NCBI GenBank assembly: GCA_973895155.1
Contig: OZ316894.1
Coordinates: 15,748,001 to 15,812,000, forward strand
From: Marsupella aquatica
Taxonomy: Eukaryota; Marchantiophyta
Direction of reading: 5' to 3'
Length of the DNA: 64,000 bases
Positions 11,675 to 22,710 of the stretch are shown one piece after another. The notes beneath the pieces were generated by a model, which ran no database searches, had not been told where the DNA came from, and saw only the letters and a list, made by a program, of their open reading frames with translations. The position numbers and the translations under genes were made by a program. Positions within the stretch are counted from its first letter, which is position 1; every line of letters begins with the position of its first letter.

Positions 11675-13892
11675 CAAAAACAATGAGTTTACTTACAAGT
11701 CTGAAGAAGTTTCCCCACTGTCGCCATCGGACAACCCACCAAGCAATCCAGCCTTGCAAAGATCTCAATTTCCCAGGGTGACAATCCCCACACTTCCACC
11801 ACTCTTGAATATTGTTAGCCATCCTGTAAGCTTGAACATATGAGGGTGCTTCCTAAATTTCTCCCACATTTGGTAGTGTTCGGAGTGTTTCCCTTCACGA
11901 ATTCCCTCCACGGTATGACATCTTAGTGACTGCGAGAAATGGAATGCATCACTATGTTCTTTCTCAGGGAGACGAACACCATCAAAGAAAACATTTCTCA
12001 CAGCGATCCATCCAGCTTCAGCATTGTCAGCCATAAAACCAGCTATGTTTACATTGGAAATACCATTCTCAGCAACAACTTCCAACATTAAACGCCATGC
12101 AGTTTCTAGTGAATCAACATCCTCGGCTTTCAATTCACAAGTGAAGATAGTACAAAGAGCGCGATAAGTGTGATCGTATACGTGAGCACTAAAAGTTAAC
12201 CAACCAGTAGTTATTCTGTGCATCACGTCAAAACTCACCCAAGCTCCCTCTAAAGTTCCACCTTTTCGCATCCGATTGAGAATGTCAACTCCAAAACCGG
12301 GACCTTTGGTACTCATCTTGAATACATGCGCTCAAATGGACTTGCCAGCCTGGCCAGGGAACAGGAAACGTTGTACAAATGGAAATCTCACACGCATTTG
12401 CATGTCACGAAGCAAATCCAACTAACCTTTCTTGGGATTCCCAATTTTAACGCTCCGGAAAATTGCATGGAATTTTGCCGGCGAGGACACAACTTTCATC
12501 GAGTTCCACAATTCCACCTCCTCTTCTTTTGAAAGATCGTGACATGCCTCAGGGTGGAGAAGAGATATCAATGTACCTATTGAAATATTCTTCACACGGG
12601 AAGGGGTTGCCAAGGGATGAGCTGACTGAACTTCTTGAATAACATCTTCCACCTTTTTGTTTGCAACTCGACACTTCCCCATTCGGATGGGATGATCATG
12701 AACTCCCATATGCACTGCGAGTCTAGACATGTGTTTTGAGACATGAGAGTCCAAAGTTGGCTTTGCATAAACATAAAACATCATTGCTGGACAAGGCCGG
12801 ACACAATAAGGTCTCTCATCACAAAAGCCACAAACCAAACCTCCTTCCGGAACCAGATTTCCCGGCTGGAAGACATCGGTCATTAGTGATCTTCCAGGAA
12901 ATGCCGCTTCATTCCTCATTCCTGTCTCCTTGAACCTTGAACAATTCAAATTTTGGCACTGCACAACACCACTGCAACGGACCTTGAAAACAGACCAGTG
13001 ATTACATGGCTTTAGGTTAGCCAAAGTAGTGACCAAGCGGGTCCAAGGGTAGCCATCATTGTCGCGGTCCATGTCAAGAAGCCCTTGACCGCAACCAAAT
13101 CTTGACTCCATCGGAGGAAGCTCATATACCTTGTCTCCATTGTAACTTGTTGGAAGATGATCAACTTGGACATCAACCCACGAGACATCTCTTCTAAATC
13201 TTGCTAGCTCACTTGCCCCAGTAATGCTCAAAAACGCTTCAAGCGCACCAATTCTGTAGACTTTCTGCAAAAGATGACATCCCAGAGCACTTGGAAGAGC
13301 AATATCTACTTCCAATTTTGTAGAACAACTTCCAAAAACAGAATTAGTACCCTCAAGAGTTGTAAAGTTACTCAAAACTAGAGGCCTGGACATTCGTTTC
13401 TCTCCCCGGGGGAGAGTCCAGGTCTACAAGCACTTTTCCTTGAGGGTTCTGGAAAGGCTCTGGAAAATCATCTTTGCCTGATATAACCTCCACCACATCT
13501 CCGGAAGCAACCTCCCAAACTCTTTCACCAAGTAGAGTTCCTAAAATTAATTCATCCTTCCTTGATCCATGAAGTGAAACAAGAAAGAACAATCTCGAAA
13601 TGAAATCACAGTTATTGAGCCCAAATCTTGTCAAAAGAAAGGCCTCGATCACATTAGTGATCTTTCTCAAAGATGAAAGAGTAGCAATGTCTCCAGTGCT
13701 CCGACGCCAGAAGATGACGCTCGGAGCCATCAAATGAGGACCAAGACAAGAACCCAAATGTCACAAAAATCATGGATGAATATATAGAATAATATGAAGA
13801 CATTAAAGTTTAGAATAAAACGGAACATCACTTTAACGTTGCATATACGACAAAACTTCAACGGCTCTAATACCTTCAAGAAATGAATTATT

Positions 13893-13910
13893 GCTAGCGA
13901 TATTGCTGGC
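13893..13910. repeat. 18-bp palindrome, copy 3
   Basis: GCTAGCGATATTGCTGGC, a near-palindrome in the bidirectional spacer. Confidence 0.75.
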
Positions 13911-14090
13911 CTAAATTTGCTATCATAAAGGGCTCCATATAATCCAAAGTTATATCTTGTAATCGTCCAAAACATTGACTGTTTTCTGTTGACAACAAGG
14001 ATATCTTGGGTTGTTCCTAAATGTTTACTGAACTTGGAGTACATTAGGAGGATTATTGAACTTGGAGCTTCGTGTTAAACAACGGTTTTT

Positions 14091-14108
14091 GCTAGCGACC
14101 TCGCTAGA
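14091..14108. repeat. 18-bp palindrome, copy 4
   Basis: GCTAGCGACCTCGCTAGA, in the bidirectional spacer. Confidence 0.75.
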
Positions 14109-14270
14109 CATAATTTAGGAAATTTTTCTGTGTTTAAGATGGACTCTATTATTAAACCAACTCTATTTTTAGTGATTCTATAATATGATTTTCACTCACA
14201 AATTGACATTAACAGAGGAGAGGATTCGGAGATGTCCCATAAATTAAACCTTTTAGAAACCCTGAATCAG

Positions 14271-14288
14271 GCCAGCGATATCGCTAGC
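14271..14288. repeat. 18-bp palindrome, copy 5
   Basis: GCCAGCGATATCGCTAGC. The central 12 bases AGCGATATCGCT are perfectly self-complementary. Confidence 0.75.
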
Positions 14289-14503
14289 CTGATGCACCCA
14301 AAATTTAGGGTAGACTTTTATTTGAGTTTGGGATTAAAATGAGGGATATCAAAATAAATATATTTCCGAAACGTTATGTTTACACATTAAACATTGTTAA
14401 GTTTGTTTGACTTCTGTCAAGTATTTTAGAATTTAGGAAAGAATTAAGGGTTCATTTAAAAAACAATACATCACTTTTAACCTACCCCATTAACACTAAT
14501 TTG

Positions 14504-14521
14504 GCCAGCGATGTTGCTGGC
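14504..14521. repeat. 18-bp palindrome, copy 6
   Basis: GCCAGCGATGTTGCTGGC. The GCTA/TAGC outer pair is replaced by GCCA/TGGC on both sides, so the change is compensated and pairing is kept. Confidence 0.75.
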
Positions 14522-14579
14522 AAAAAAGCGTCTAAATACATGTCTTAAACAAAGTATGGAGTTTGCCTATTTTTCCTTA

Positions 14580-14615
14580 TCAGTCATCTAATCAGTCATC
14601 TAATCAGTCATCTAA
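14580..14615. repeat. 12-bp tandem repeat, three copies
   Basis: TCAGTCATCTAA repeated three times exactly, in the bidirectional spacer. Confidence 0.9.
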
Positions 14616-15021
14616 CGACAAAATTATATTACCGTTGGAAGGATTAACTTCATTTTCTACATCCATCGGCATATTTTGTATGACACCCAACCCAAGTTGG
14701 TCAGCTATAGAGTAATTGACTCGAACTGTTGGAGTCAAATGTACATTTCATCCGAACGAGTTGTTGTTAAGCAGTAATTAGACTCATTCTTAACGTTAAC
14801 TGATGCTTTGTTAATGTTAGTTAGCACCAGCGGGATCTTTGGCATGAAGGTGTTAAATACTGATATTCCCTGTCAATGTCAGATACACTGTAGGTTACTT
14901 TGGATTCCCCCGATATCTTGCTTAGGATTCCTAACACATGTGACTTTGGATTCCTTTGCAAATCACCGTACCAATTGAACCTTGTATTCCGTTTACGTGG
15001 TTCTCCTCTCCTTATCAGTCG

Positions 15022-18000
15022 ATGGCAACTTTTGCATCCCCTGAGTCTATTTCGTCCGTTGCCTCACAATCAGCTGCCTCTCAACGTCGAGAGACCAGGA
15101 GTTCTACGAGCCACAAAGCACTTGCTTCGGGGCTGAAGACTCCAAGGAGGCAAAAGCTTGTTGATCCTATGGATATTGTGCCACCTTCGATGGATTCTGC
15201 CAAGTCCGAGCCTTTCTTAGTTGTCATTAGCCACCATCTTTACCAGTTTGGGCCGGACAAATTTGGGTATCCTCTGGTTCCCCCTCGAATTCCATTGTGT
15301 CGAATGCGGAACATGCAACTTGTGAGGTCTCTTCAGACAGATTTGAATGCAATTGAGACTTTGAAGAATGAGTTCCGGGCTCAAGGGTACATTGAGGACG
15401 TGCCTCATTTTTATGTGCAAATGACAAATGAGAATGGCGACGTGCAGTTTCTCAACGACACAATCAGACAGGGCTGGGATCCAATGTGGTTGGCGCAGAA
15501 TGAAGCTTTTGAGAGGGAGTGTGATTCGCATCCTGATTTTGCGGTGCTCAAGGATAAAATGTTTTGTGTTTTTGATGGCAATCACCGTCTCTATTCGTGG
15601 AACCTGCTTGTTGTTGAGAATCCTCACGATGTCAAATATCATCCTCGAGTTGTCTCGAAGATATTCAAAGGAGAGAAGGATACTGTCGTGCAGATTGAAT
15701 CTACAATGCATGGTCTCAACCGGTGAGAAGATCTTTGACACATTTGATCTTTTTCCTCCATCTTTTGTGCATGATTTGTTCTTGTTGTTTTCTGAATTCT
15801 GTCCTCATTGTCAGGTTGACACAATGCCATGTCAAAAATTCGTGGGTGCTGGAAGCTGATCGGGTCCAGAAGATTTTGCGCACAGACCTCTCAGTTTACA
15901 AAGATTTAATTGATCCAGAGAATTTCAAGTTATTTCAGCAGAAGATGCAAAATGTGAAGAAGCCATCGTGGTATTCGAAGCAAATGACCTTAGATGCATG
16001 TATTTATATTCTTTCAGCGGCAAACATAGCTTCGCAAACTGTTGACTTACTCAAGAAGTTTGCACTGAAGGAGGAACTTGGTGAACCTCTGTCGAAAGCT
16101 GCAAAGGACATTGCAATTCGAGATATGATGAAGGAGCAACTCTCTGACTGGAATGTCAAAGTTCCAAAGTTGCCCCGCTTCTGAATCCAGACTTTGGGGA
16201 TTTCTTCAAGAAATGTGTTGAGATGCACAATTATTGTGAGAAAGAAAGGAAGGAAGCTCAGCGGACGGATGATAAGGGGAGAGGGAATGTTTTGTGCGGC
16301 CTTGATCGTGCAAGGCTTTTCACCGGGGTAACTTCTCTGAGTCCACAACTCCGTTGCACTCTTCTCGAAGCACAGTGCAGACCAGAGTTGCGTAAACAAT
16401 ATTTCCACCCATCTCAATTTTTGGATAGTGAGACCAAGCTCTGGTTGCATCGATGGGCAACCTGGGAACACGTAGAGTCCATTGCGAGGTGCTTATTAAG
16501 TGAAGCAATCTCTGAGATTATTCTCACTGTCCCTGAATCTAGAATTCTTTCTTCCGCAGAGAATAGTCGGGCATCCCTCCTTGTTGAAATTGATGATGAG
16601 TTTGAGGATTCCCTGCAGCGGGTTAAGGTAAGGTTCTTTAAGAGCATCTGGAACCCGAAAGTTGGGGAGAAGATTGACATTGTTGCTTTTTGACGGAGGG
16701 CAAAAAGATATGTTTACAAGTTTTTTGTTGATCGGGAGGTAGCAAATAGATCTTTTTGGTGGTGTTATCCGACATGTTTCTCTCAATGGGCACAATATGC
16801 AAGAGATGATTCCGGTTGTGAGAAGTTTGGGGAGTACTCGATGTACCCTATTGAGGACATTGAACCCTTGCGGAAGATAAGTGAATGGGAGGTGCTGCAT
16901 TGTCCCTGGTATTTAGATTCGGAGAATTGGTCACTGACATTTGATGTGACAGAGAAAGCTGCGCTTCAAAAGATCAATCGTGGCTTGGTCCCAGAATTCT
17001 TTATTAGTGAATCTAAATTGTGCAACCCGGAAGTAGAAATTGCTGGTTGTGTGTCAATGGAGCAGGCATGCCTTGGGGTGGCACCAACTGTTGATAGGAG
17101 CCACCCTCGGAAATTGAAGTGGGATGTTGCCAAGGAGGTATCAAAAGATGGCTCTATGATTTCTGGAAAGAAAAGTAAGTATATTCTTATCTCTCCGAAG
17201 CTTACTTCTATTACCTCTCCCAAGCTGCTATTCTGATTAAGTTTATGACATATCCTGAGGCTCTTAGGTTGCTTTTTGTATCCAGAAAGGAAGAAGTCTT
17301 CGGGTTCCGAGAGTGTTCAGACTGTGACTAATGGTCGCCAGGAGGATCTTGTTGAGCCTGAGTCTCCCAATTTTGAAATTGTGACTAAGCCAGGAGGTGA
17401 TAAGTCAGGGTCCCAGAGGTTGAAGAAGAAGCGAAAGGTTCAAGTGTTGTCAGATTCTGATGAGGAAGAAATTTCAATCCGAGAGGGTGTCACAAGGCTC
17501 TGTGGACTCCAGTTGGATGGAAGGCGACATTTCCTTGCAAAGAGTAATCTGCGCTTGACGGCTGACTCGATAAGTATGAAGAAGGTTCGACCTTCTTGGA
17601 TGGGGGAGGGGGATCAATGGCTTTCGGAGATTTCAAGTTCTTCCGAACACCCGAATCCCTTAAAAATCAACGGGAAGCCTTACACTGGGACCGGTGCCCA
17701 TCTGGGGTTCATAGCTCTTCCGACTGGGCTGAGGCCTCGTGTTACCGATGTGGACATTCCCCCATGGAATGTCTAGGTTGAGAAGCTCCCTTACTATTTC
17801 TTTGGAGTGATGAGGCCCATGTTGGCCGATGATGGGTATGTGGCCGTTCTCCATAGTGGAGAATTTAACCACACAAAGCAAATTTTTGCTGCTGTTGAAC
17901 AGAGGAACAGATTTAAACACCTTCGGAAGTACCACGTTTTATTGGGGTCCCAATGTGGATGCCAGACATGAACATTGAGGTGAGATTTGTGTAAAATATG

Positions 18001-19076
18001 CATGGTTTAGTATGTTTTTTTGACAGCAATCTCGCTGGCCTTCCTGGATTCATTAATTGACGTTTTTTTGTTCTTTTCCAGGTTTGCAACTTAAGCCTGG
18101 ATGTCTTTTGTCGAGTGGAATTCAATGGGAAGATCCCAAAAGACCCAAAGTATGTCCCTTTGGCAACGTCTGAAGATGCATCACATAAGACGATGTTGAG
18201 TCTTTGTTATCCAAAAAGGGATACCAAGGCAGAGTTAACTTTTTCTGGTTCCTCTCGGTTGTCTGTTGGATTCATGCAGGTTGTGATGGAGCTTCTCACA
18301 AAGCCTAGAGACATTGTGCTTGATTGGAATATTGGAGACGACAGTTCATTTTCAGCTGGAGAACTCTCCGGGAGGTTCGTTGTTGGGGTCGAGGATAGGG
18401 ATGTTCTCCATGGTGCTGCAGAGAAGGCATTGAAGAGTGTTCTTGAGAGACACAAGAAAATTGAAGACCTCACTGAAACATTGGAGGACTTCGATTGAGA
18501 GGATGAATTTTCTCTTGCAGGATCAAAGAGTGAAAAACAAAGATGGGGCTCCTAATGTTACTGATGCAAAAGATGGGGATGATGAATTTGACCTGGAGTA
18601 ATGTACTGGTCCTCTCGCTTATACCAGATCCCTTTGCTTTAATCAATTGGCTGGTGAAGCTTGCTATTGTCTTTCGATTGGATATTTCATTGATAGTGCT
18701 CTCATTGTTTTCATGATTTCAGAGATTCTCGTGTCGACTGGTTTTCTGAAGAGAGATTTTGGCTTCGAAGGAAGATTGAAGAATCTTGCATTGTTTCTCC
18801 TCAGAAGACGTTTACTCTGCCTTGCTATGCAGAGAAGTCGGCAATTCAGTCGGATGATGCTTTTGTAATCTCCTGGGAAGGCAAAGGTCGTAGGTCACAT
18901 CGTGGCGCCAGACAAATTTATATTGCTTGCCTTTTGTTGACGATGAGGCATGCCTTGTTAAGCAATATGTTGATGAGTCTGCTGAGTCAACTGATCGGGA
19001 TTTCAGTAGTGACCAGAGCAATACTAGTAGTAGGAATGATATAGAGTCGGATGAAAGTCATTCAAGTGACTTATGA
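15022..19076 (+). pseudogene. Transposon-borne protein with ParB-like and DNA N4/N6-methylase-like regions (degenerate)
   Basis: Exon 1 (15022-15722) starts at the first ATG. It joins 15815 in phase (CG|G). Further introns are probable at 17175-17285 and 17980-18081, both phase-consistent. Exon 1 carries FDGNHRLYSW (D185-R189), the signature of the ParB/sulfiredoxin fold. A Lys/Arg-Ser linker (about 17286-17480) follows. Then come VDIPPW (17753-17767), similar to the DPPW/SPPY catalytic motif IV of amino-methylases, YYFFGVMRPMLADDGYVAVL, and LTKPRDIVLDWNIGDDSSFS with GRFVVGVED (18295-18396), which parallels the KPGDxVLDPFxGSGTT...GRxxxGIExD SAM-binding motif of beta-class methylases. The glycines of that motif are partly lost. 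Breaks: frameshift near 16175, TGA 16691, TAG 17774, frameshift near 17935, TGA 18496, frameshift near 18940. The end is an acidic Ser-rich tail. Methylase assignment is inference. Confidence 0.6.
18022..18039. repeat. 18-bp palindrome, copy 7 (degenerate)
   Basis: GACAGCAATCTCGCTGGC, recognisable but with several mismatches. It lies in a probable intron of the ParB/methylase-like gene. Confidence 0.55.
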
Positions 19077-19813
19077 TTTAGAACAATATCCCTGGACAGT
19101 TTACTCACTTACTGTCAGTTTTGACAAAGTATTGGAGGCAGTACACTTTTTGGAAATATGACTTTGAAACGGGTTTGAAATCTGAGTTGATTCATTGACT
19201 ATGCCTTTTCATATCCGCCTGGTGTTTTACTAGCTTGTGTTTAATCATATGGTTTGTCAATGATTGAAGGCTAGCGACCTCGCTGGACATAAAATTGTAT
19301 GATCCCATTCTGGAAAAAAGGTTCATTTCTGTCGTAGAAGTCTCACTATACTCCCAATTTGCCACTCTGACCATTAGTTTTACCTCACTAGCAACCATTA
19401 ACCTCGCTGTCAATATCTCCTGTTTCCTCGCACCATACAAACCCCCCCATCATTGTCCCAATCCACTTCACTATTGGTTGTGATTACAATAGGGTGACTC
19501 AAAGCTGAGATATTAGGGGTAATGGCATTCAGCCATTAAGGAATAACTTTTTCATAGGATTCTGTAAAAGTTTATTTTGTTTTTCCTTTCACCAGCGTTG
19601 AGAGTGACTAATGGTAATGGCATAAGATCAATCCTTATGGCAACAAGTTATAGACTCTAAATTTGGTGGTCCTTAACTTTTTGTGTCCTTAACCAGTAAC
19701 TAGGGAGTTAAAGTTCAGCTTTGAGACTCCCTAACAATAATGATATGTGTAGCCCAAATTTTCACTTATCCTCTTCAAGTGTCTAGCATATGCTGGTCCA
19801 GGCACAAAATAGT
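19077..19813. other. Right flank of the composite element
   Basis: AT-rich, no gene. It holds the last palindrome (19270). The right boundary of the composite element probably lies in or just after this stretch, but I could not identify matching terminal repeats or a target duplication. Confidence 0.4.
19270..19287. repeat. 18-bp palindrome, copy 8
   Basis: GCTAGCGACCTCGCTGGA. Last clear member of the family; none was seen further right in the window. Confidence 0.7.
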
Positions 19814-20711
19814 CAGGGTGGCTTTACAAGAAGTATGTGTGGGGGCACTTGTGACTTTTTCACACCCAAGTAAATTGAGGAGTCAGTTCTTCTTCTAATT
19901 AGAGTATAGATCAAAATACTTTTTGAAATATCTATATAACTAATATAGATGAGAAGCTAGAATTGGGGTCTAGTCTTGTAAAGTCTAGCCTCCCTCTTGT
20001 ACGTCTTCTCCAAGAGGTCTATTAATTAGGACTTTGAGAAAGATGACCTTTCCATAGTGACTCTAAGGCCCCACCAAAATTTATGTGGATGGAAAGAAGA
20101 ACTAGATATTATGTATGTCAAAATGATGATCATGCATGATGATTTTTGTCATCACTAGACTTAATTCACATGCCTTGAATGTTCATAGAAATTCTGTCAC
20201 AAATTAATTATCATTGTGACATACATAACATCTCTTTGTTATTTACATTCACATAAATTTTGGTGGGGGTCCTAGAGTCACCATCTAGAGGCTTCACTCT
20301 TAGAAGCCTGGGACCCAACTCTAGCTTCTCATGGCCGCTGATTGATAAGATTTCTATTGCATTCGAAGAATGGGCATTCAGGCTCGTAAACCAAAATACT
20401 TTATGAAATGAAGTTCAGTCAATGCATATCTGGATGAAGGGGACAAAATTTGGAAACACTTGGAGCACTTATGAAGATGGCCTAAAATTCTAGACCAAAT
20501 AAGAACACCACCTCAGCATTTCCTTGAGCCCATTGCCTGCCTTGCAGGATCCTTAGACACCCAACCTGAATCGGCTCCTGAGTTCTTGTAAAGCCAACTG
20601 CAGCCATTTCAACTCAATATATATTGTCAAGATTGAATCTCAAAGGGAATTCTGAACATAAAATGATATGTCACCCCTTGGATAATTGGCCCCCATGTGT
20701 AAAGCCACCCT
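19814..20711. mobile_element. Foldback/MITE element with GGGTGGCTTTACA ends
   Basis: The left end CAGGGTGGCTTTACA (19814-19828) is mirrored by TGTAAAGCCACCCT (20698-20711). Inside there is a second inverted pair: GAGAAGCTAGAATTGGGGTC at 19951 versus the complement of CCAACTCTAGCTTCTC ending 20330, and ACTCTAAGGCCCCACCAAAA (from about 20060) versus TTTTGGTGGGGGTCCTAGAGT (about 20259-20279). No coding capacity. The superfamily is not settled: CAGGG ends would suit hAT, but no 8-bp duplication is visible. Confidence 0.6.
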
Positions 20712-21775
20712 AACTGCCACTTCTTTGCAAAAATTTAACTAATCCAGGCACTGCCCACCTTTGCAGACATGTCTATTGAAGTGTTTTCTTATTCAGAATT
20801 CTTGAGGAGAGTAGGAGCTTACCAAACAAGTTTGACTCAAGATGGGGATGGATTCTTCGGAGACATTGGCTGATTGGCGACTAACAGCAGCCACGCCTAC
20901 AGCTAAAACAGATGGAAATCTATTGTAGATTATCCCTAGTGTACTATATCATTTACTTGGTATTTGGATGAACTCATCCGTTACGGATAACAGGACATAT
21001 GATGGAGCATGAGCAGTGGTCTAGTTTTACAATTCCTTTCATCTCTATAATGATGTGTGAATTTATCTATTTAAACCCCACTCAACCAATGACCAGACAA
21101 TTCTCTTGCTTGCAAACTAGGTGGCCACTTGTCTTCCTAGTTCTTGTGTTTTTAATTGATAAATGAGGGGCTCTCAATCCAAGGCCTAGACTAACAAGTA
21201 AGGATTAATTTACAAGAGAATATAATTATATACGAAAATGAGATTTTTGGCAGTTGTTGCACCTTTGGGCTGATGACCTTTGAAGTGGGACCTGCACCTC
21301 TCCTGTTGTTTTGGGTATTCCTTCGCCACTGTTTGGCATGCTGGTTCCGCCCATCTGAAGATAATTGCTTGATGACCCCCAAACCAAACTTTTCTCCCCA
21401 ACCAACCCCATGAGATTTGGGTACTTTGATATAAAGTCTATCAACGGTGTGGATCACTCAGGTGCCCATCAACTTACACTTTTCATCTTGGGGTCCAACA
21501 AGCATATACCTCCTCCCCCCCCCCCCACATCTGCAAGAGGGGTGACCCAAATAATCTTCAAAGTTAAAAACCAAAATAAACAAATCCCTGCAAGCCAGTT
21601 GAGCTGAGTGCACCTGGGCGCTTATTACCAGTGGTTACTTTCAGTGTCCTTTAAAGTGCTTCCTTTCCTCTTTCTTTTTCTTCATTTGGGAGTGTCCCAC
21701 TGAAATGAAGGTTTCTTCCTGAGGTCGCTGCCAATTTTTTGTCCAAATACACTTTGCCACTCTTTCAGTTTAATT
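20712..21775. other. Non-coding interval with a Mutator-like terminal remnant
   Basis: No gene. At 21496-21513 CAACAAGCATATACCTCC matches the right end of the 7940-8952 element, followed by a poly-C run (13 C). A weak partner (GCTTGATGACCCCC) lies near 21367, so about 160 bp of a related element may remain. Confidence 0.45.
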
Positions 21776-22421
21776 TACACTATTTACCATAACTAGTGTG
21801 ACTAACACTAATTTGAGAGCACCAATTTTCAGGATCAACTCACAAATTAGTGTTAGTCACACTAATTTTGTGCTAACATGCATTATCTCCGCGCACATGA
21901 ATTAATGGTGTTGTGATCTCAAGAGTGGCAAAATAGAGGGAATAACTATTTTGAAAACTTCACAACAATTAGTGTTACCTTGGTCTCAACATCATCCATG
22001 TTTTTACTAGCAATTCAACAAGAGTTTTTTTTTGTTTGAAAAATGGACAAAATTTAGTGTTACTCGGACTTAAACTTACTTTCACCACAATTAGTGTTAG
22101 TACACCTATTTTGTACTATTGCTAATCTACAACTATAATAAGGGATCCCACCTTTTTTGTACTTTGTCCCAATACAAAAAAAACTCCTGAGCGGGAAAGA
22201 TCCATAGCTGTTGGATTCTATTAGTTATTTTCCTTGAGCATTGATGGAAGTAATGTGCACCCTTGACACATATGTGCTTACTACTGCCCCATAAATGACC
22301 CAGCCCAACTCCCTATGGACTGGCCCTCCTTGCACAATGGACGGTCCTCCTTGCACAGTGCAATGCATTGGCATAGGGCTGGTTCTTGCATAACAACACT
22401 AATTAAGGTAAGTGTAGTGTA
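21776..22421. mobile_element. TAACACTAAT-rich MITE, copy B, interrupted
   Basis: Starts TACACTATTTACCATAACTA and ends TAATTAAGGTAAGTGTAGTGTA. Both resemble the ends of copy A at 10355-10740, in the opposite orientation, and the CTTGCATAACA context near 22390 is shared. It is longer than copy A because of unrelated sequence at about 22140-22385, which looks like a nested insertion. Diverged, so older than copy A or poorly conserved. Confidence 0.6.
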
Positions 22422-22527
22422 GTATGTTGCCTTAATTTTCACCAGGGTGAGACATAAACTTTAATTTCAGTGCTTGATGGAACCCCTAAATTCACCCTGG
22501 GTTAGACAAATTAACTCAAGTTGAGGC

Positions 22528-22710
22528 CATCTTGCACCCTTTCTGAAGCGGACTGTTGAAACTCTCCTCAACCTTGTTTGGTCCATCCTGCTACAGTCCT
22601 ACACCCCCCCCCCCCCCCCCTCCGATGGTGGTCATCTTGCACCTTTTCTGAATCGGACTGTTGAAACTCCCCCTCAACCTTGATTGGTCCATCCTGCTTC
22701 CTACCGCCCT
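22528..22710. repeat. Tandem duplication of about 105 bp with poly-C junction
   Basis: CATCTTGCACCCTTTCTGAA at 22528 recurs as CATCTTGCACCTTTTCTGAA at 22633. The similarity continues through GGACTGTTGAAACTC and TTGGTCCATCCTGCT. A long C run (about 22603-22620) separates the copies. Confidence 0.8.

Larger units (their letters stand above)
9595..13757 (-). pseudogene. Degenerate SWIM/DDE transposase-like gene (Mutator-like)
   Basis: Blocks on the minus strand run in order 13757-13368, 13393-12422, 12316-11765, 11603-11226, 11335-10724 and 10326-9595. The part 13393-11765 stays in one frame but is cut by two stops near 12350-12425. Later parts are separated by frameshifts and one plausible intron (donor CTTGTAAGT near 11697). 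Recognisable pieces are a Cys/His-rich N-terminal part (GLVCGFCDERPYCVRPCP, HMGVHDHP), a DDE-like region (SFDVMH at about 12228, FMADNAEAGWIAVRNVF at about 12028, then DAFHFSQSL), and a C-terminal SWIM-like zinc finger (PCCSSEDF...SCKHILWVY, about 9700-9800). SWIM fingers are typical of MULE transposases. A MITE sits between the last two blocks. The gene is non-functional as it stands, and the superfamily is inferred. Confidence 0.65.
13758..15021. promoter_or_regulatory. Bidirectional spacer between the two transposon genes, with four palindromes
   Basis: The 1.26-kb AT-rich spacer separates the divergent transposase-like (minus) and ParB/methylase-like (plus) genes. It holds four of the nine 18-bp palindromes (13893, 14091, 14271, 14504), spaced 198, 180 and 233 bp, and a 12-bp tandem repeat. 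Shared promoter function is inferred from the divergent layout. Confidence 0.45.
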
